Source of the DNA: Pelagibacteraceae bacterium AG-410-N23
Lineage (GTDB): Bacteria > Pseudomonadota > Alphaproteobacteria > Pelagibacterales > Pelagibacteraceae
Assembly: GCA_003215055.1 (NCBI GenBank)
Contig: QCKW01000008.1
Coordinates: forward strand, 1-42,068
DNA: 42,068 nucleotides
Direction: 5' to 3'
Shown: positions 15,847 to 25,224 of the stretch, piece after piece
Position numbering within the stretch: the stretch's first letter is position 1
Layout: each line of letters starts with the position of its first letter
Position numbers and translations under genes: made by a program
Notes under the pieces: generated by a model
The model's database searches: none
What the model was told of the DNA's origin: nothing
What the model saw: only the letters and a program-made list of their open reading frames with translations

Positions 15847-16549
15847 TTTTTTTCCACATTAAAAATGTAAGTAAATAAAAAGTGATAATTCCTAAAAAGT
15901 AATCCCATTCCAAAGCATGTTTAAAAAATTTTAAATTAAATCCTAAGAATTCATTACCCGGTAAGCTAATAATAGGTACACTTATTAAAGCAACAATAAT
16001 TAAAACAGATACTAAAATTAATTTGAGTTGTAATATTTTAGGATTAATGAAATTTTGTAATTTTTCTTTGAAAGAGTAAAATGTTGCTACAAGGTAAGCT
16101 TGTGCCACTAATTCAAAGATAATAAATGATAAAAGTATTACTCTTCTAAAAAGTTTATAAAAGTCGTTATCAAACTTTATACCAAGAAATATTGAGTGAA
16201 TTGTCAAAGCTATTGCTGACGCAACTCCAAAATAAAAAAGTTTATTAATATATTTGTGATCTTGATTAAAAAATTTAATTATATTTCTATTATATATCCA
16301 ATATTTAATTAACAGAAATGATGTTAAAAACATACCAGGTTTAAATATCAACCATGATGGGTAAGGTCTTGCTGTTCTACTTATGGATGCACCTCCATCT
16401 AAGTATGGAAAGGTATTATGAATAATATCTTCTTGGTTTGGGAATAAGCTATGAAACTGAGTTATTAATATTAAACAAGCATTAATAGTAACAAAAGGGA
16501 TTATAAAAATCCATATGCTAATGGATTTAGCTTTACTTATTTGTTCCAT
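15836..16549 (-). CDS. Six-helix membrane protein, possibly Frag1/DRAM-like
   Basis: 237 residues with about six hydrophobic helices. The loop after helix 1, [32 protein letters not shown], resembles the conserved luminal/periplasmic loop of Frag1/DRAM/Sfk1 proteins (P-x-S-D-x-G like), but the similarity is modest. Function unknown. It follows the 27-residue basic peptide gene by 5 bases and is likely co-transcribed with it. Confidence 0.5.
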   Translation of the reverse strand: MEQISKAKSISIWIFIIPFVTINACLILITQFHSLFPNQEDIIHNTFPYLDGGASISRTARPYPSWLIFKPGMFLTSFLLIKYWIYNRNIIKFFNQDHKYINKLFYFGVASAIALTIHSIFLGIKFDNDFYKLFRRVILLSFIIFELVAQAYLVATFYSFKEKLQNFINPKILQLKLILVSVLIIVALISVPIISLPGNEFLGFNLKFFKHALEWDYFLGIITFYLLTFLMWKKTSS

Positions 16550-16554
16550 TGAAG

Positions 16555-16638
16555 TTATTTTTTCTTGTTTTTCTTTCTAGCTCTTCTTTTTTTAGACCCC
16601 ATTTTTCTTCGGCCTCTATGTTTCTTTGGATATCCCAT
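16555..16638 (-). CDS. 27-residue highly basic peptide, possible ribosome-associated protein
   Basis: ATG 16638 is preceded by a strong Shine-Dalgarno (AAAGGAAAAA). The product begins MGYPKKHRGRRKMGSKKRRA and ends in KNKKK: 16 of 27 residues are Lys or Arg. This composition recalls tiny ribosomal proteins such as bTHX or the AURKAIP1/COX24-type bS22 peptides, with 'RRKMGSKKRRARK' being most similar to the latter, but I cannot assign it. It is 5 bases upstream of a membrane protein gene in the same direction. Confidence 0.6.
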   Translation of the reverse strand: MGYPKKHRGRRKMGSKKRRARKKNKKK

Positions 16639-16712
16639 TTTTTCCTTTAGTTATAATTTAATTGAAATTATGCTTGGGATATAGCATTGTCCGGAAGAGT
16701 TATCAAATATTT

Positions 16713-17888
16713 ATGTCAAAATCTTTTAAGACATTTTTAAAACACACAGCTAAAGATTTCCATAATCAGTCTGTTAATCCTCCAGTTGTAAGAGCATCGA
16801 CTATTATATTTAAGTCAATGCAACACATAAGAAAAACTCAAGTTAAAGCAAAAAAAAATCCAACAGGTGGACATTATGATTATGGAAGACAAGGGACTTC
16901 TACCACATATATTTTGCAAAAAATTTTAACTAAATTAGAGGAGAGTTATCACGTATTCACTACACCAACAGGTTTTGGTTCTGTATTTTTAGCCATCTTT
17001 AGCGTTGTTAGACCAGGCGATGAAATTATTGCAGCAGATCCAGTATACAGTCCTACAAGAATTTTAACGCAAGATTTTCTAAAACAATTTAATATTAAAA
17101 CTATCTTTTATAATCCAAGTGATCTTAAAACTTTAGAGAAAAATATAACAAAAAAAACAAAATTAATCTTTGTTGAAAATCCAGGAAGTAATACTTTTGA
17201 TTTTCAAGATCTTGGAAAAATAATTTCTATAGCAAAAAAAAATAAGATTTTGACTGCTATGGATAATACTTGGGGTACTCCCTATTATTTAAAACCTATT
17301 AAACTAGGTTTTGATATGGCTATAGTTTCAGCTACAAAATACTACTCAGGACATTCAGATGTTATGGGAGGAAGTTTAGCAGTCAATAAAAAAGTTTTTC
17401 CAAAGGTAAAAGAAGCAGAAAAGATTACAGGTTTAAGACTTGGACCAGATGATGCTTATTTAATAACAAGAGGTCTAAGAACTTTAGATGTAAGGCTAGA
17501 TAGACATAGAGAAAATGCAAAAAAAGTTGCTGCCTTTTTATCTAAAAATAAAAAAATTAAATTACTTTATCCTTTTAAGAAAGACTCGCACAACTTTAGA
17601 ATGTGGAAAAAATATTATTCAGGGGCCTCTGGCTTGATGGGACTAAAAATAAAATCAAAAAATATAAATTCTGTAAGAAGATTTGTTAATTCTTTAAAAC
17701 TCTTTGGATATGGATATAGTTGGGGTGGATTTGAAAGTTTAGCACTACATCAAGAATTTAGAGAAACTGGAAAAAGAAAATATATGAATTTACCTAAAGA
17801 CGAACATCTTGTAAGATTACACATTGGACTTGAGGATCCAAATGACTTAATTGCAGATATCAAACAAGCATTAAGACATTTAAAATGA
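16713..17888 (+). CDS. metC: Cystathionine beta-lyase (PLP, Cys/Met metabolism family)
   Basis: Fold-type I PLP enzyme that cleaves cystathionine to homocysteine, pyruvate and ammonia. Key parts: HYDYGRQGTSTTYILQ, TPTGFGSV, the Asp in AMDNTWGTPYY, PLP lysine Lys209 in SATKYYSGHSDVMGG, and C-terminal SWGGFESL. 391 residues from ATG 16713, which is the usual MetC length; the open frame upstream to 16662 adds 17 residues without homology. The stop overlaps the MFS gene start (ATGA). A gamma-synthase or desulfhydrase activity cannot be excluded. Confidence 0.88.
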   Translation: MSKSFKTFLKHTAKDFHNQSVNPPVVRASTIIFKSMQHIRKTQVKAKKNPTGGHYDYGRQGTSTTYILQKILTKLEESYHVFTTPTGFGSVFLAIFSVVRPGDEIIAADPVYSPTRILTQDFLKQFNIKTIFYNPSDLKTLEKNITKKTKLIFVENPGSNTFDFQDLGKIISIAKKNKILTAMDNTWGTPYYLKPIKLGFDMAIVSATKYYSGHSDVMGGSLAVNKKVFPKVKEAEKITGLRLGPDDAYLITRGLRTLDVRLDRHRENAKKVAAFLSKNKKIKLLYPFKKDSHNFRMWKKYYSGASGLMGLKIKSKNINSVRRFVNSLKLFGYGYSWGGFESLALHQEFRETGKRKYMNLPKDEHLVRLHIGLEDPNDLIADIKQALRHLK

Positions 17889-19105
17889 TATCAGAAAAAT
17901 TTTTTCATTCAAAAACTGCAGTTATAACTTTGTTTGCTGCATGTTTTGTTGTTTTAATCTCTTTGGGGGTAAGGCAAGTTTTTGGTTTATTCTTCATTGA
18001 TTTCAATGAAAGTTTGAAAATTAGTAATACTGCATTTGGATTTGCTATTGGAATACAAATGTTAATGTGGGGTTTAACTGGTCCAATCTTTGGAGCATTG
18101 GCTGATAAATATGGTGGTCATGTAGCTATAATCTCCGCATTCATATTTTATACTTTGGGTATATATTTTTTATATACAGGTCCAAACACTGGAATTTATT
18201 TTCAAATTCATATGGGTTTATTGATTGGAATAGGTCTTGGAGGTACTGCAATAAGTATCCCAATGTCAGTAGTTGGTAAACATTTCCCACTTTCCACAAG
18301 AACTATTGCGATGAGCATTGTAACCGCCATTGGGTCATTTGGTTATTTTCTTTCACCAATTTTTACCACTTATTCTTTAAATGAATATGGTTGGAATTAT
18401 ACTTTATTCATATTTACTTTATTTTTAATAACGGGTTTGGTTGCTGCTTACTTTGTTAGATCGCCATCTGAAATTGAAAGTGTAGAAAAAACTTCTGATC
18501 AATCATTTAAAGAGGCCTTGACCGAAGCTTTCAAAACTAAAAGTTATATTTTACTAGTATCAGGGTTTTTTGTTTGCGGTTTTCATATTACTTTAGTTGG
18601 AACCCATGTACCAAAATACGTTATAGATAGGGGTTTAGAGGATTGGACTGCTGCTGCTATTTTATCGTTAATTGGTCTATTTAATATTTTTGGTTCATTG
18701 TTGAGCGGATATCTTTCAACAAAAATGAGTAAAAAAATTATTCTTAGTACAATTTATTTCTTGAGGGGTATTTCTATTGTTCTTTTTATATTTACGCCAG
18801 CAACAAATATTAGTGCATTTTTATTTGGAGCGAGCTTTGGTTTTCTATGGCTTTCAACAGTTCCAGCTACAAGCGGAATAGTAGCACATATGTTTGGCAC
18901 AAAATATTTAGGCATGTTGTACGGGATAGTTTTTTTAAGTCATCAAATAGGATCTTTTTTTGGTGCTTATTTGGGAGGTTTGTTTCATGATCTGTATGGT
19001 TCATATGACTATGCGTGGTATTTAGCAATTGCTTTATCTGTTTTCGCAGCAATAATACATTTGCCAATTAAAGAAGAACCAGTTTTAAGATTAAAAATAG
19101 AATAA
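17885..19105 (+). CDS. MFS transporter
   Basis: A 12-helix major facilitator of 406 residues with GALADKYGGHVAI as the inter-helix 2-3 motif (about residues 73-85) and GTKYLGMLYGIVFLSHQIGSFFGAYLGG in the C-half, as in oxalate/formate antiporter-like and monocarboxylate-like MFS proteins. It overlaps the metC gene by four bases. The substrate may be a monocarboxylate or an amino-acid-derived acid; this is inference. Confidence 0.85.
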   Translation: MISEKFFHSKTAVITLFAACFVVLISLGVRQVFGLFFIDFNESLKISNTAFGFAIGIQMLMWGLTGPIFGALADKYGGHVAIISAFIFYTLGIYFLYTGPNTGIYFQIHMGLLIGIGLGGTAISIPMSVVGKHFPLSTRTIAMSIVTAIGSFGYFLSPIFTTYSLNEYGWNYTLFIFTLFLITGLVAAYFVRSPSEIESVEKTSDQSFKEALTEAFKTKSYILLVSGFFVCGFHITLVGTHVPKYVIDRGLEDWTAAAILSLIGLFNIFGSLLSGYLSTKMSKKIILSTIYFLRGISIVLFIFTPATNISAFLFGASFGFLWLSTVPATSGIVAHMFGTKYLGMLYGIVFLSHQIGSFFGAYLGGLFHDLYGSYDYAWYLAIALSVFAAIIHLPIKEEPVLRLKIE

Positions 19106-19106
19106 A

Positions 19107-20258
19107 TTGAACAAAAAAAATCAATTAGCCGATATTCATAATTCTAGAAAACCCTATATTATTTACAAATCGGGTAAGGGATTTGATTTGTACACAAATT
19201 TTTCAAAAAAAATTATTTTAAATAACAAAAATATTAAAAGTTTTTTAACAAAAAAAAATAAAAAGAAATCAAAAAGTACTGACCTTTTTATTGGTTTTTT
19301 TGGATATGAGTTATTAAATAATCTTATTGAAGTTAAAGTTCCCAAACAAAAGAATTTAAACTTTCCAAAAGGGATTTTTTATAAACCAGAAAAGAAAATT
19401 AAACTTAGTAATAATTTAAATTATAATTTTGAAAATTTTAAATCGGGAAACTTTAAAATAAATATTAATAGAAAAAATTATACGAAAATATTTAATAAAT
19501 TTAAGAAAAAAATAAAAAGTGGTGAAACATACCAAATCAAAATTTGCACTAAATATAAAACAAAGTCTAAAATTAATCCGTTAGATTTTTTTTCAAGGTT
19601 ATCTAATACTAATCTTGCTCCAGAGGCTTTTATGATTAAAGATGATAATTACTCAATAATTAGTTGTTCACCCGAAAATTTAATTACAAAAAAGGGGAGA
19701 AATATATCTACAAAACCAATAGCCGGGACTGTAAAAAAAACTAAGAAGTTAAATAAAATAAAAGCATTAAATTATTTTAGAAAAAATTTAAAAGAAACCA
19801 AAGAGCATAATATGATTGTTGATATGGAAAGAAATGATTTATCAAGAATTTGTAAAGTGGGTACTGTAAAATTATCTAAACAAAAAATCGTAGAAGAATA
19901 TAAAGACCTTTTTCATTATGTAAGCCTCATCAAGGGAAAATTAAAAAAAAATATAAATAATTTTGAAATAATTAAAGCAATGATGCCAGGTGGTTCAGTT
20001 GTTGGGTGCCCAAAGATAAATACGCTTAATCTTTTAAATAATCAGGAAAAAGAAAATAGGAATATTTATACAGGTAGTTTTGGTTACATAAAATTCAATG
20101 GTGATATGAGATTTAATATAATTATACGATCAATTTTAAATTTTAAAAATATATCTGAAATTTCAGTTGCCTCAGGTGTTGTTGTCGACAGTAACGCCAA
20201 TCATGAATTTAATGAGAATTTTCTTAAAGCTAAAGCGTTAATAGATTTATTTAAATGA
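19107..20258 (+). CDS. pabB: Aminodeoxychorismate synthase component I-like (chorismate-utilising)
   Basis: Chorismate-binding domain enzyme of 383 residues, starting at TTG one base after the MFS stop. Motifs: SGETYQIKICTKY, ISCSPENLI, KPIAGTVKK, EHNMIVDMERNDLSRIC, PGGSVVGCPK and GSFGYIKFNGDMRFNIIIR. The PIAGT variant lacks the covalent-intermediate Lys found in PIKGT of E. coli PabB; PIAGT is normal for TrpE and for a second subclass of PabB. Adjacent pabA- and pabC-like genes favour the folate (p-aminobenzoate) role over tryptophan. Lys-rich N-terminal part reflects base composition. Confidence 0.8.
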   Translation: MNKKNQLADIHNSRKPYIIYKSGKGFDLYTNFSKKIILNNKNIKSFLTKKNKKKSKSTDLFIGFFGYELLNNLIEVKVPKQKNLNFPKGIFYKPEKKIKLSNNLNYNFENFKSGNFKININRKNYTKIFNKFKKKIKSGETYQIKICTKYKTKSKINPLDFFSRLSNTNLAPEAFMIKDDNYSIISCSPENLITKKGRNISTKPIAGTVKKTKKLNKIKALNYFRKNLKETKEHNMIVDMERNDLSRICKVGTVKLSKQKIVEEYKDLFHYVSLIKGKLKKNINNFEIIKAMMPGGSVVGCPKINTLNLLNNQEKENRNIYTGSFGYIKFNGDMRFNIIIRSILNFKNISEISVASGVVVDSNANHEFNENFLKAKALIDLFK

Positions 20259-20812
20259 TTTATGTAATTGACCATAACGACTCCTTTACTCATAATGTGG
20301 TTCATCAATTTGCTTTATTTGATAAGGTTGAGTGTGACAACTATGATAAAGTTAGTGAAAATAAGATTAAGCAAGCATCAACAATAATTTTTTCACCTGG
20401 ACCAGGTAATCCAAAAAATTATCCGATTACTTCAAAAATTTATAAAAAATTTAAAGGTAAAAAAAAAATCATAGGGATTTGTTTAGGATTTCAACACATT
20501 CTATTTTGTGAAGGTGCAAAAATTGTTGAACAAAAAAAAATTTATCATGGTTTTCAATCAAATGTAAAAGTAATCACTAATAAATCTTTATTCAAAAAAG
20601 GAAAAATATTTAAAGTTGGCAGGTATCATTCTTTAAAATTAAAAGAACCTTTCAAATCTTATAATTTTGAGATAACTATGAGATGTTTAAATTCAAAAGT
20701 CGCAATGGCATTTGAAAATAAAATGGAAAAAATATATGGATTTCAATTTCACCCAGAATCTTTTTTAACTATCAATGGTAACTTACTTATTAAAAAAATC
20801 TTATCAGCTTAA
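20255..20812 (+). CDS. pabA: Aminodeoxychorismate/anthranilate synthase glutaminase component
   Basis: Class I amidotransferase that supplies ammonia to the PabB-like partner. 185 residues with IDHNDSFTHNV at the start, FSPGPGNP, nucleophile Cys in IGICLGFQHI, and QFHPESF near the end. The ATGA overlap with the pabB-like gene supports a 1:1 complex. TrpG is the alternative name, since these proteins often serve both enzymes. Confidence 0.85.
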   Translation: MIYVIDHNDSFTHNVVHQFALFDKVECDNYDKVSENKIKQASTIIFSPGPGNPKNYPITSKIYKKFKGKKKIIGICLGFQHILFCEGAKIVEQKKIYHGFQSNVKVITNKSLFKKGKIFKVGRYHSLKLKEPFKSYNFEITMRCLNSKVAMAFENKMEKIYGFQFHPESFLTINGNLLIKKILSA

Positions 20813-21554
20813 AGACTTAAAACAAATAGAGTTCCAAGATCTTTGGGGAGATCATGGAATTTTTACAACAATGTGGATTTTTGGCAAACCAGCAAAAATT
20901 TTATTCTTTGATAATCATTTAAAAAATTTAATTTTATCTTTAAAAAAATATCAAATAAAAAAGAAATCTTTAAAATTAGATATTTTACAAATAATTAATA
21001 AAAATTTATCTAAAAAAAGAAAATATAATCATCTATTGAGAATTGCTGTAAATAAGAAAATTATTTCAATATCTTTAAGAAAAAGAGTTAAACCAAAATT
21101 AAATTTTAATTTGAAGTTAGTAAAATTAAAAAGAAAAGAACCAGAATTTAAAAATCTTGAATACAAAAAAATTTTATCTTATTTATCCAAAATTGATAAC
21201 TCCAAATCAGATATTGCATTGGTATCCAATAAAAAATTATTAGAAACTGGAACTTCAAATTTATTGTTTATTAAAGATAAAAAATTTTTTACTCCAAAAA
21301 AAGATTATTATGAAGGAAATACTTATAAATTTTTTAGAACAAAGATAAAAGGAATAACAAAAAAAGATATCTTATTAAAAGAGATTAAGAATTATGATGA
21401 AATCTTACTTTTAGGTTCTGGTAAAGGTGTCGCTTCAGTTAGAACTATTCATGAGATAAAATGGAAAAGAAAGAATTTGAAAAATTTTAGAATTCTTTCA
21501 AAATATTATGATCATGCAATAAAGAAATGTAATTCTTATAGATTTCAAAAATGA
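20775..21554 (+). CDS. pabC: Aminotransferase class IV, probable 4-amino-4-deoxychorismate lyase
   Basis: PLP fold-type IV enzyme, 259 residues. WGDHGIFTTMWIFGKP is the family's start, NLEYKKILSYLSKI holds the probable PLP lysine in the LKxLNRL-like position, LLETGTSNLLFIKD is the conserved glutamate loop, and a glycine-rich LLLGSGKGVASVRTI follows. Releases p-aminobenzoate and pyruvate from aminodeoxychorismate. The start at 20775 overlaps pabA by 38 bases; no better in-frame start lies before the conserved block. A branched-chain or D-amino-acid aminotransferase is possible but the pabB-pabA context argues for PabC. Confidence 0.75.
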   Translation: MVTYLLKKSYQLKDLKQIEFQDLWGDHGIFTTMWIFGKPAKILFFDNHLKNLILSLKKYQIKKKSLKLDILQIINKNLSKKRKYNHLLRIAVNKKIISISLRKRVKPKLNFNLKLVKLKRKEPEFKNLEYKKILSYLSKIDNSKSDIALVSNKKLLETGTSNLLFIKDKKFFTPKKDYYEGNTYKFFRTKIKGITKKDILLKEIKNYDEILLLGSGKGVASVRTIHEIKWKRKNLKNFRILSKYYDHAIKKCNSYRFQK

Positions 21555-21949
21555 AAGACCCAAATAACCCTTGTTTATTTTGTGATATTAAGAAAAGTGG
21601 ATCTGCTTATGAAAATGAATTAGCTTACGCAAGTTATGACTCTTATCCTGTTACAGAACATCATTGTTTAATAATTCCTAAAAGACATATAAAAGATTAT
21701 TTTGATTTATCTAATGATGAATTAGTTGCTTGTAATGAACTTATTCAAATTATAAAAAAGGAAATTACAAAAAAAGATCCGACTGTTAAAGGATTTAATT
21801 TAGGAACAAATATTGGAAAAGTTTCTGGTCAATCAATCTTACATTGTCATCTACACCTGATTCCCCGTAGAGAAGGGGATGTTGATAATCCTCAAGGTGG
21901 AGTGAGGTCTGTGATCCCAAATAAACAACACTATAAAAGAAATAAATAG
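21551..21949 (+). CDS. HIT family protein
   Basis: Nucleotide hydrolase or transferase with the histidine triad HCHLHLIPR (about residues 97-105) and an N-terminal CLFCDIKKSGSAYEN zinc-type motif. 132 residues. The stop/start overlap with the pabC-like gene (ATGA) suggests the same transcript. Members include Ap4A hydrolases and Hint-like enzymes; substrate unknown. Confidence 0.88.
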   Translation: MKDPNNPCLFCDIKKSGSAYENELAYASYDSYPVTEHHCLIIPKRHIKDYFDLSNDELVACNELIQIIKKEITKKDPTVKGFNLGTNIGKVSGQSILHCHLHLIPRREGDVDNPQGGVRSVIPNKQHYKRNK

Positions 21950-21967
21950 CTTGTTATTAATGACAAA

Positions 21968-21996
21968 TTGACCCTAGTTTGAGGTTGCACTATAAA
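21968..21996 (+). promoter_or_regulatory. Sigma70-type promoter for aprMBA
   Basis: TTGACC at 21968-21973 and TATAAA at 21991-21996 with exactly 17 bases between, 55 bases before the aprM start. It is the clearest -35/-10 pair in the window. An RBS AAAGGCGGA precedes ATG 22052. Confidence 0.65.
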
Positions 21997-22051
21997 TTCA
22001 ACTATATATAAAACTTAAAAAATTAATTCAAAATTTAAAAAAAAGGCGGAA

Positions 22052-22846
22052 ATGTTAAGTAACAATCCATTTTCAATTTTATCTGAAACAATCTCACCCT
22101 TTGCAATGCAGTCTTTTATTATTGCGATGGTTTTGTTGATTGCAATTGGAACAATCATACAAATGATACATCATAAAAATCTTACTTACTTTTTAAATAA
22201 TGCTAAAAAAGCAAAACTTTCTGCCACAAAAAAGTTAGGTGTAGGAGAAAAAGTTTCTGTAATTGCCAAAACAACAGTTGTTGATATTGGAACAACCTCT
22301 GAATTAGGTTTTGGTAAAAGAAGACTTGCTCATGTTCTTGGAATGTATGGAACTATTTTGTTCTGGGTTTCCTCAGCCATGTTAGTTTTTTGTTATACAG
22401 GTGCTGATAAATCAAATTCAGAAACTTGGTCAATGCTTTGGCATGCTGGAGCAATCTTAACTTGTATAGGTGGATATTGGTTTTGGTTTTTTTTAAGAGT
22501 TGATGTATCTGCAGAGGCACATCCTTGGTATAGAATTATTAAAGCAGATTTATTTGTTCTAGCTTTACTAGCTTGTGCAACTTTTGGATTAGCATGGTCT
22601 TATACTCAATTTAATGGTCAAGTAACTTTATCATTTTTATTTTTAATTTTGTTTGTAGCAGCTAATCTGATTTTATTTGGAGGCGTTTATTGGTCTAAAT
22701 TTGCTCATATGTTTTATAAACCTGGAGCAGCAATACAAAAAAATTTAGCTGAAGCTGATGGTTCAAGGGATAATTTACCTCCCCCAGCAGATGCGCCTGA
22801 GCAATTTGGCTTAGGTATAAAAAGAGAAGAGCCAAAACATTATTAA
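22052..22846 (+). CDS. aprM: APS reductase-associated membrane anchor AprM
   Basis: 264-residue membrane protein with about five helices (19-39, 94-115, 129-149, 166-185, 191-213) and histidines at 94, 131 and 157 that could bind heme. It lies immediately upstream of aprB and aprA, the order aprMBA known for one lineage of sulfur-oxidising APS reductases that lack Qmo. It would carry electrons from AprBA to quinone. The assignment comes mainly from position and topology. Confidence 0.82.
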   Translation: MLSNNPFSILSETISPFAMQSFIIAMVLLIAIGTIIQMIHHKNLTYFLNNAKKAKLSATKKLGVGEKVSVIAKTTVVDIGTTSELGFGKRRLAHVLGMYGTILFWVSSAMLVFCYTGADKSNSETWSMLWHAGAILTCIGGYWFWFFLRVDVSAEAHPWYRIIKADLFVLALLACATFGLAWSYTQFNGQVTLSFLFLILFVAANLILFGGVYWSKFAHMFYKPGAAIQKNLAEADGSRDNLPPPADAPEQFGLGIKREEPKHY

Positions 22847-22879
22847 TGTGTTATTAAAAAAAGGAGAAAAATAAAAATT

Positions 22880-23350
22880 ATGTCAACTTTTGTATACATG
22901 ACAAGATGTGATGGATGTGGTCACTGTGTAGATATTTGTCCATCAGATATTATGCACATAGATGAAAATATTAGACGTGCAAAAAATATTGAACCAAACT
23001 TTTGTTGGGAGTGTTATTCTTGTGTAAAAGCTTGTCCTAATCATGCAATAGATGTTAGAGGTTACGCTGATTTTGCACCGATGGGTCACAGTGTAAGAGT
23101 AAGAAGAGAAGAGGAGAAAGGTACTATTTCTTGGAAAATTAAATTTCGAAATGGAACTGAAAAAAATTTTGTATCTCCAATTACAACTAAACCTTGGGGA
23201 AAATTTATTCCTAAACTTGCAGAAGGCGATACACCAAATCAGGGTGAAATAAATTCTCAAAGATTATATAGTGAACCAGAAGGATTAAATACCAATCAAG
23301 AATTACCATCGGTACCAAAAGAGTCTTTTAAAAAAGGAGTTTATTATTAA
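22880..23350 (+). CDS. aprB: Adenylylsulfate reductase beta subunit
   Basis: Ferredoxin-like electron-transfer subunit. Two 4Fe-4S sites are visible: Cys10-13-16-20 in RCDGCGHCVDICPSD and Cys42-45-48-52 in CWECYSCVKACPN. The remaining 100 residues form the beta-sheet arm that wraps AprA. 156 residues is normal. RBS AAAAGGAG; the stop overlaps the aprA ATG by one base. Confidence 0.93.
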   Translation: MSTFVYMTRCDGCGHCVDICPSDIMHIDENIRRAKNIEPNFCWECYSCVKACPNHAIDVRGYADFAPMGHSVRVRREEEKGTISWKIKFRNGTEKNFVSPITTKPWGKFIPKLAEGDTPNQGEINSQRLYSEPEGLNTNQELPSVPKESFKKGVYY

Positions 23351-25209
23351 TGGCTAAACATAAAACCCATTATGAAGAATGTGATGTATTAGTTGTCGGT
23401 GGAGGAATGGCAGGCACAGGTGCTACTTTTGAAGCAAGACATTGGGGAAGAGACTTAAAAATTATTTGTGTAGAAAAAGCTAATATCGATAGAAGTGGTG
23501 CTGTTGCTCAAGGATTATATGCAATTAATTGTTATATGGGTATGCAATGGGATGAAAATCAACCAGAGGACCATGTAAGATATGCACGAAATGATTTAAT
23601 GGGAATGGTTAGAGAAGATTTAGGTTATGACATGGCAAGACATGTAGACTCTACAGTTCATATGTTTGATGAGTGGGGTCTTCCAATGATGAAGAATGAA
23701 AAAACAGGAAGATATTTAAGAGAAGGTAAATGGCAAATAATGATCCACGGTGAAAGTTATAAGCCAATTGTTGCTGAGGCTGCAAAAAAATCTGCTGATA
23801 AAATTTATAATAGAATTATGGTTACTCATCTTTTAATGGATGAAGCTAAAGAGAATAGAATCGGTGGTGCTGTAGGTTTCAACATGAGAACGGGTGACTT
23901 TCATGTGTTTAGAGCAAAAACAGTGATCGTTGCAGCAGGTGGGGCTTCACATATTTTTAAACCGAGAGCAGTTGGAGAAGGAATGGGAAGAACTTGGTAT
24001 GCACCATGGAGTAATGGTTCAGCTTATGCTTTACCAATAGCAGCAGGTGCAAAAATGACACAAATGGAAAACAGGATTGTATTATGTAGATTTAAAGATG
24101 GTTATGGCCCTGTAGGAGCATATTTTTTACATCTAAAAACTTATACGCAAAATGCCAATGGTGAAAATTATGAGAAGAAATGGTATGAACAAACAAAAGA
24201 GTTAGTTGGAGAATATATTGATCACCATCCAACCCCAACATGTTTAAGAAATCACGCATTTATTCAAGAGGTAGCTGCAGGTGGTGGACCAATCCACATG
24301 GTAACTAAAGAAGCTTTTCAAGATCCACATTTAGAGACAGTAGGTTGGGAAAACTTTTTAGGTATGACGGTTGGTCAAGCTGTAGTTTGGGCTTCTCAAA
24401 ATATAGATCCTAAATACACAAATCCAGAATTAACAACTTCAGAGCCATATGTAATGGGTTCACATGCTACATGTTCTGGTGCATGGGTAAGTGGTCCTGA
24501 AGATTTATCTCCACCTGAATATTTCTGGGGATACAATAGAATGTTGACTATTGATGGTCTATTTGGAGCTGGTGATACGGTTGGAGGAAGTGCTCATAAG
24601 TTTTCATCTGGTTCTTTCACTGAAGGTAGATTAGCTGCAAAAGCAGCAGTTAAATATATTCAAGATCAAAAAGCTGAAGGTATTAATGTTTCAGATAAGC
24701 AATGTGATGATTTCAAAAAAGCTGTCTATAAACCTCTAGAAACATATACTGTTTCTCAAAATGAAATTACAGGTGGAACAGTTTCTCCTAGTTATATTTC
24801 ACCTATTCAAGGTTTACAAAGACTGCAAAAAATTATGGATGAGTACGTTGGCGGAATCACTTCTAATTACATGACCAATGGCAACATGCTAAAAAGAGCT
24901 TTAGAGCTTTTAGATTGGCTTCAAGAGGATTTAGAAAAGGTTGGAGCTGAAGATTATCATCAATTGATGAGAGCTTGGGAACTCAAGCATAGAACTTTAA
25001 CTTCTCAATGTGTAACTGAACATACATTATTTAGAGAAGAAACTCGTTGGCCAGGTTATTACTATAGAGGTGATCATATGAAGCTAGATGATGATAATTG
25101 GCACTGTTTAACAGTTTCTAGACGAGATCCTAAAACCGGCAAGTTCTCTATGGAAAAAGTACCTGTTTACCATATTGTTGATGAAAAAGAAAAGAAGAAG
25201 GCTTCCTAA
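23350..25209 (+). CDS. aprA: Adenylylsulfate reductase alpha subunit
   Basis: Flavoprotein that interconverts APS with sulfite and AMP. The FAD loop is VLVVGGGMAGTGA (14-26). AINCYMGM, the substrate-channel stretch IVLCRFKDGYGPVGAYFLHLKT, and GDTVGGSAHKFSSGSFTEGR near the FAD C-terminal contact are all AprA signatures. 619 residues, normal. In aerobes with aprMBA but no dissimilatory sulfite reductase the direction is sulfite to APS. The neighbouring sulfite-releasing Xsc and SuyAB enzymes provide a source of sulfite. Confidence 0.95.
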   Translation: MAKHKTHYEECDVLVVGGGMAGTGATFEARHWGRDLKIICVEKANIDRSGAVAQGLYAINCYMGMQWDENQPEDHVRYARNDLMGMVREDLGYDMARHVDSTVHMFDEWGLPMMKNEKTGRYLREGKWQIMIHGESYKPIVAEAAKKSADKIYNRIMVTHLLMDEAKENRIGGAVGFNMRTGDFHVFRAKTVIVAAGGASHIFKPRAVGEGMGRTWYAPWSNGSAYALPIAAGAKMTQMENRIVLCRFKDGYGPVGAYFLHLKTYTQNANGENYEKKWYEQTKELVGEYIDHHPTPTCLRNHAFIQEVAAGGGPIHMVTKEAFQDPHLETVGWENFLGMTVGQAVVWASQNIDPKYTNPELTTSEPYVMGSHATCSGAWVSGPEDLSPPEYFWGYNRMLTIDGLFGAGDTVGGSAHKFSSGSFTEGRLAAKAAVKYIQDQKAEGINVSDKQCDDFKKAVYKPLETYTVSQNEITGGTVSPSYISPIQGLQRLQKIMDEYVGGITSNYMTNGNMLKRALELLDWLQEDLEKVGAEDYHQLMRAWELKHRTLTSQCVTEHTLFREETRWPGYYYRGDHMKLDDDNWHCLTVSRRDPKTGKFSMEKVPVYHIVDEKEKKKAS

Positions 25210-25224
25210 TCATTTAGGTTAACA

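Noticed and set aside
16662-16712. N-terminal extension of the cystathionine beta-lyase
   Set aside because: No homology, and the internal ATG at 16713 gives the family length.
19107-21554. Very Lys-rich pab genes as a sign of foreign DNA
   Set aside because: The bias (poly-A codons) matches the AT-rich base composition and neighbours; motifs and operon structure are ordinary.
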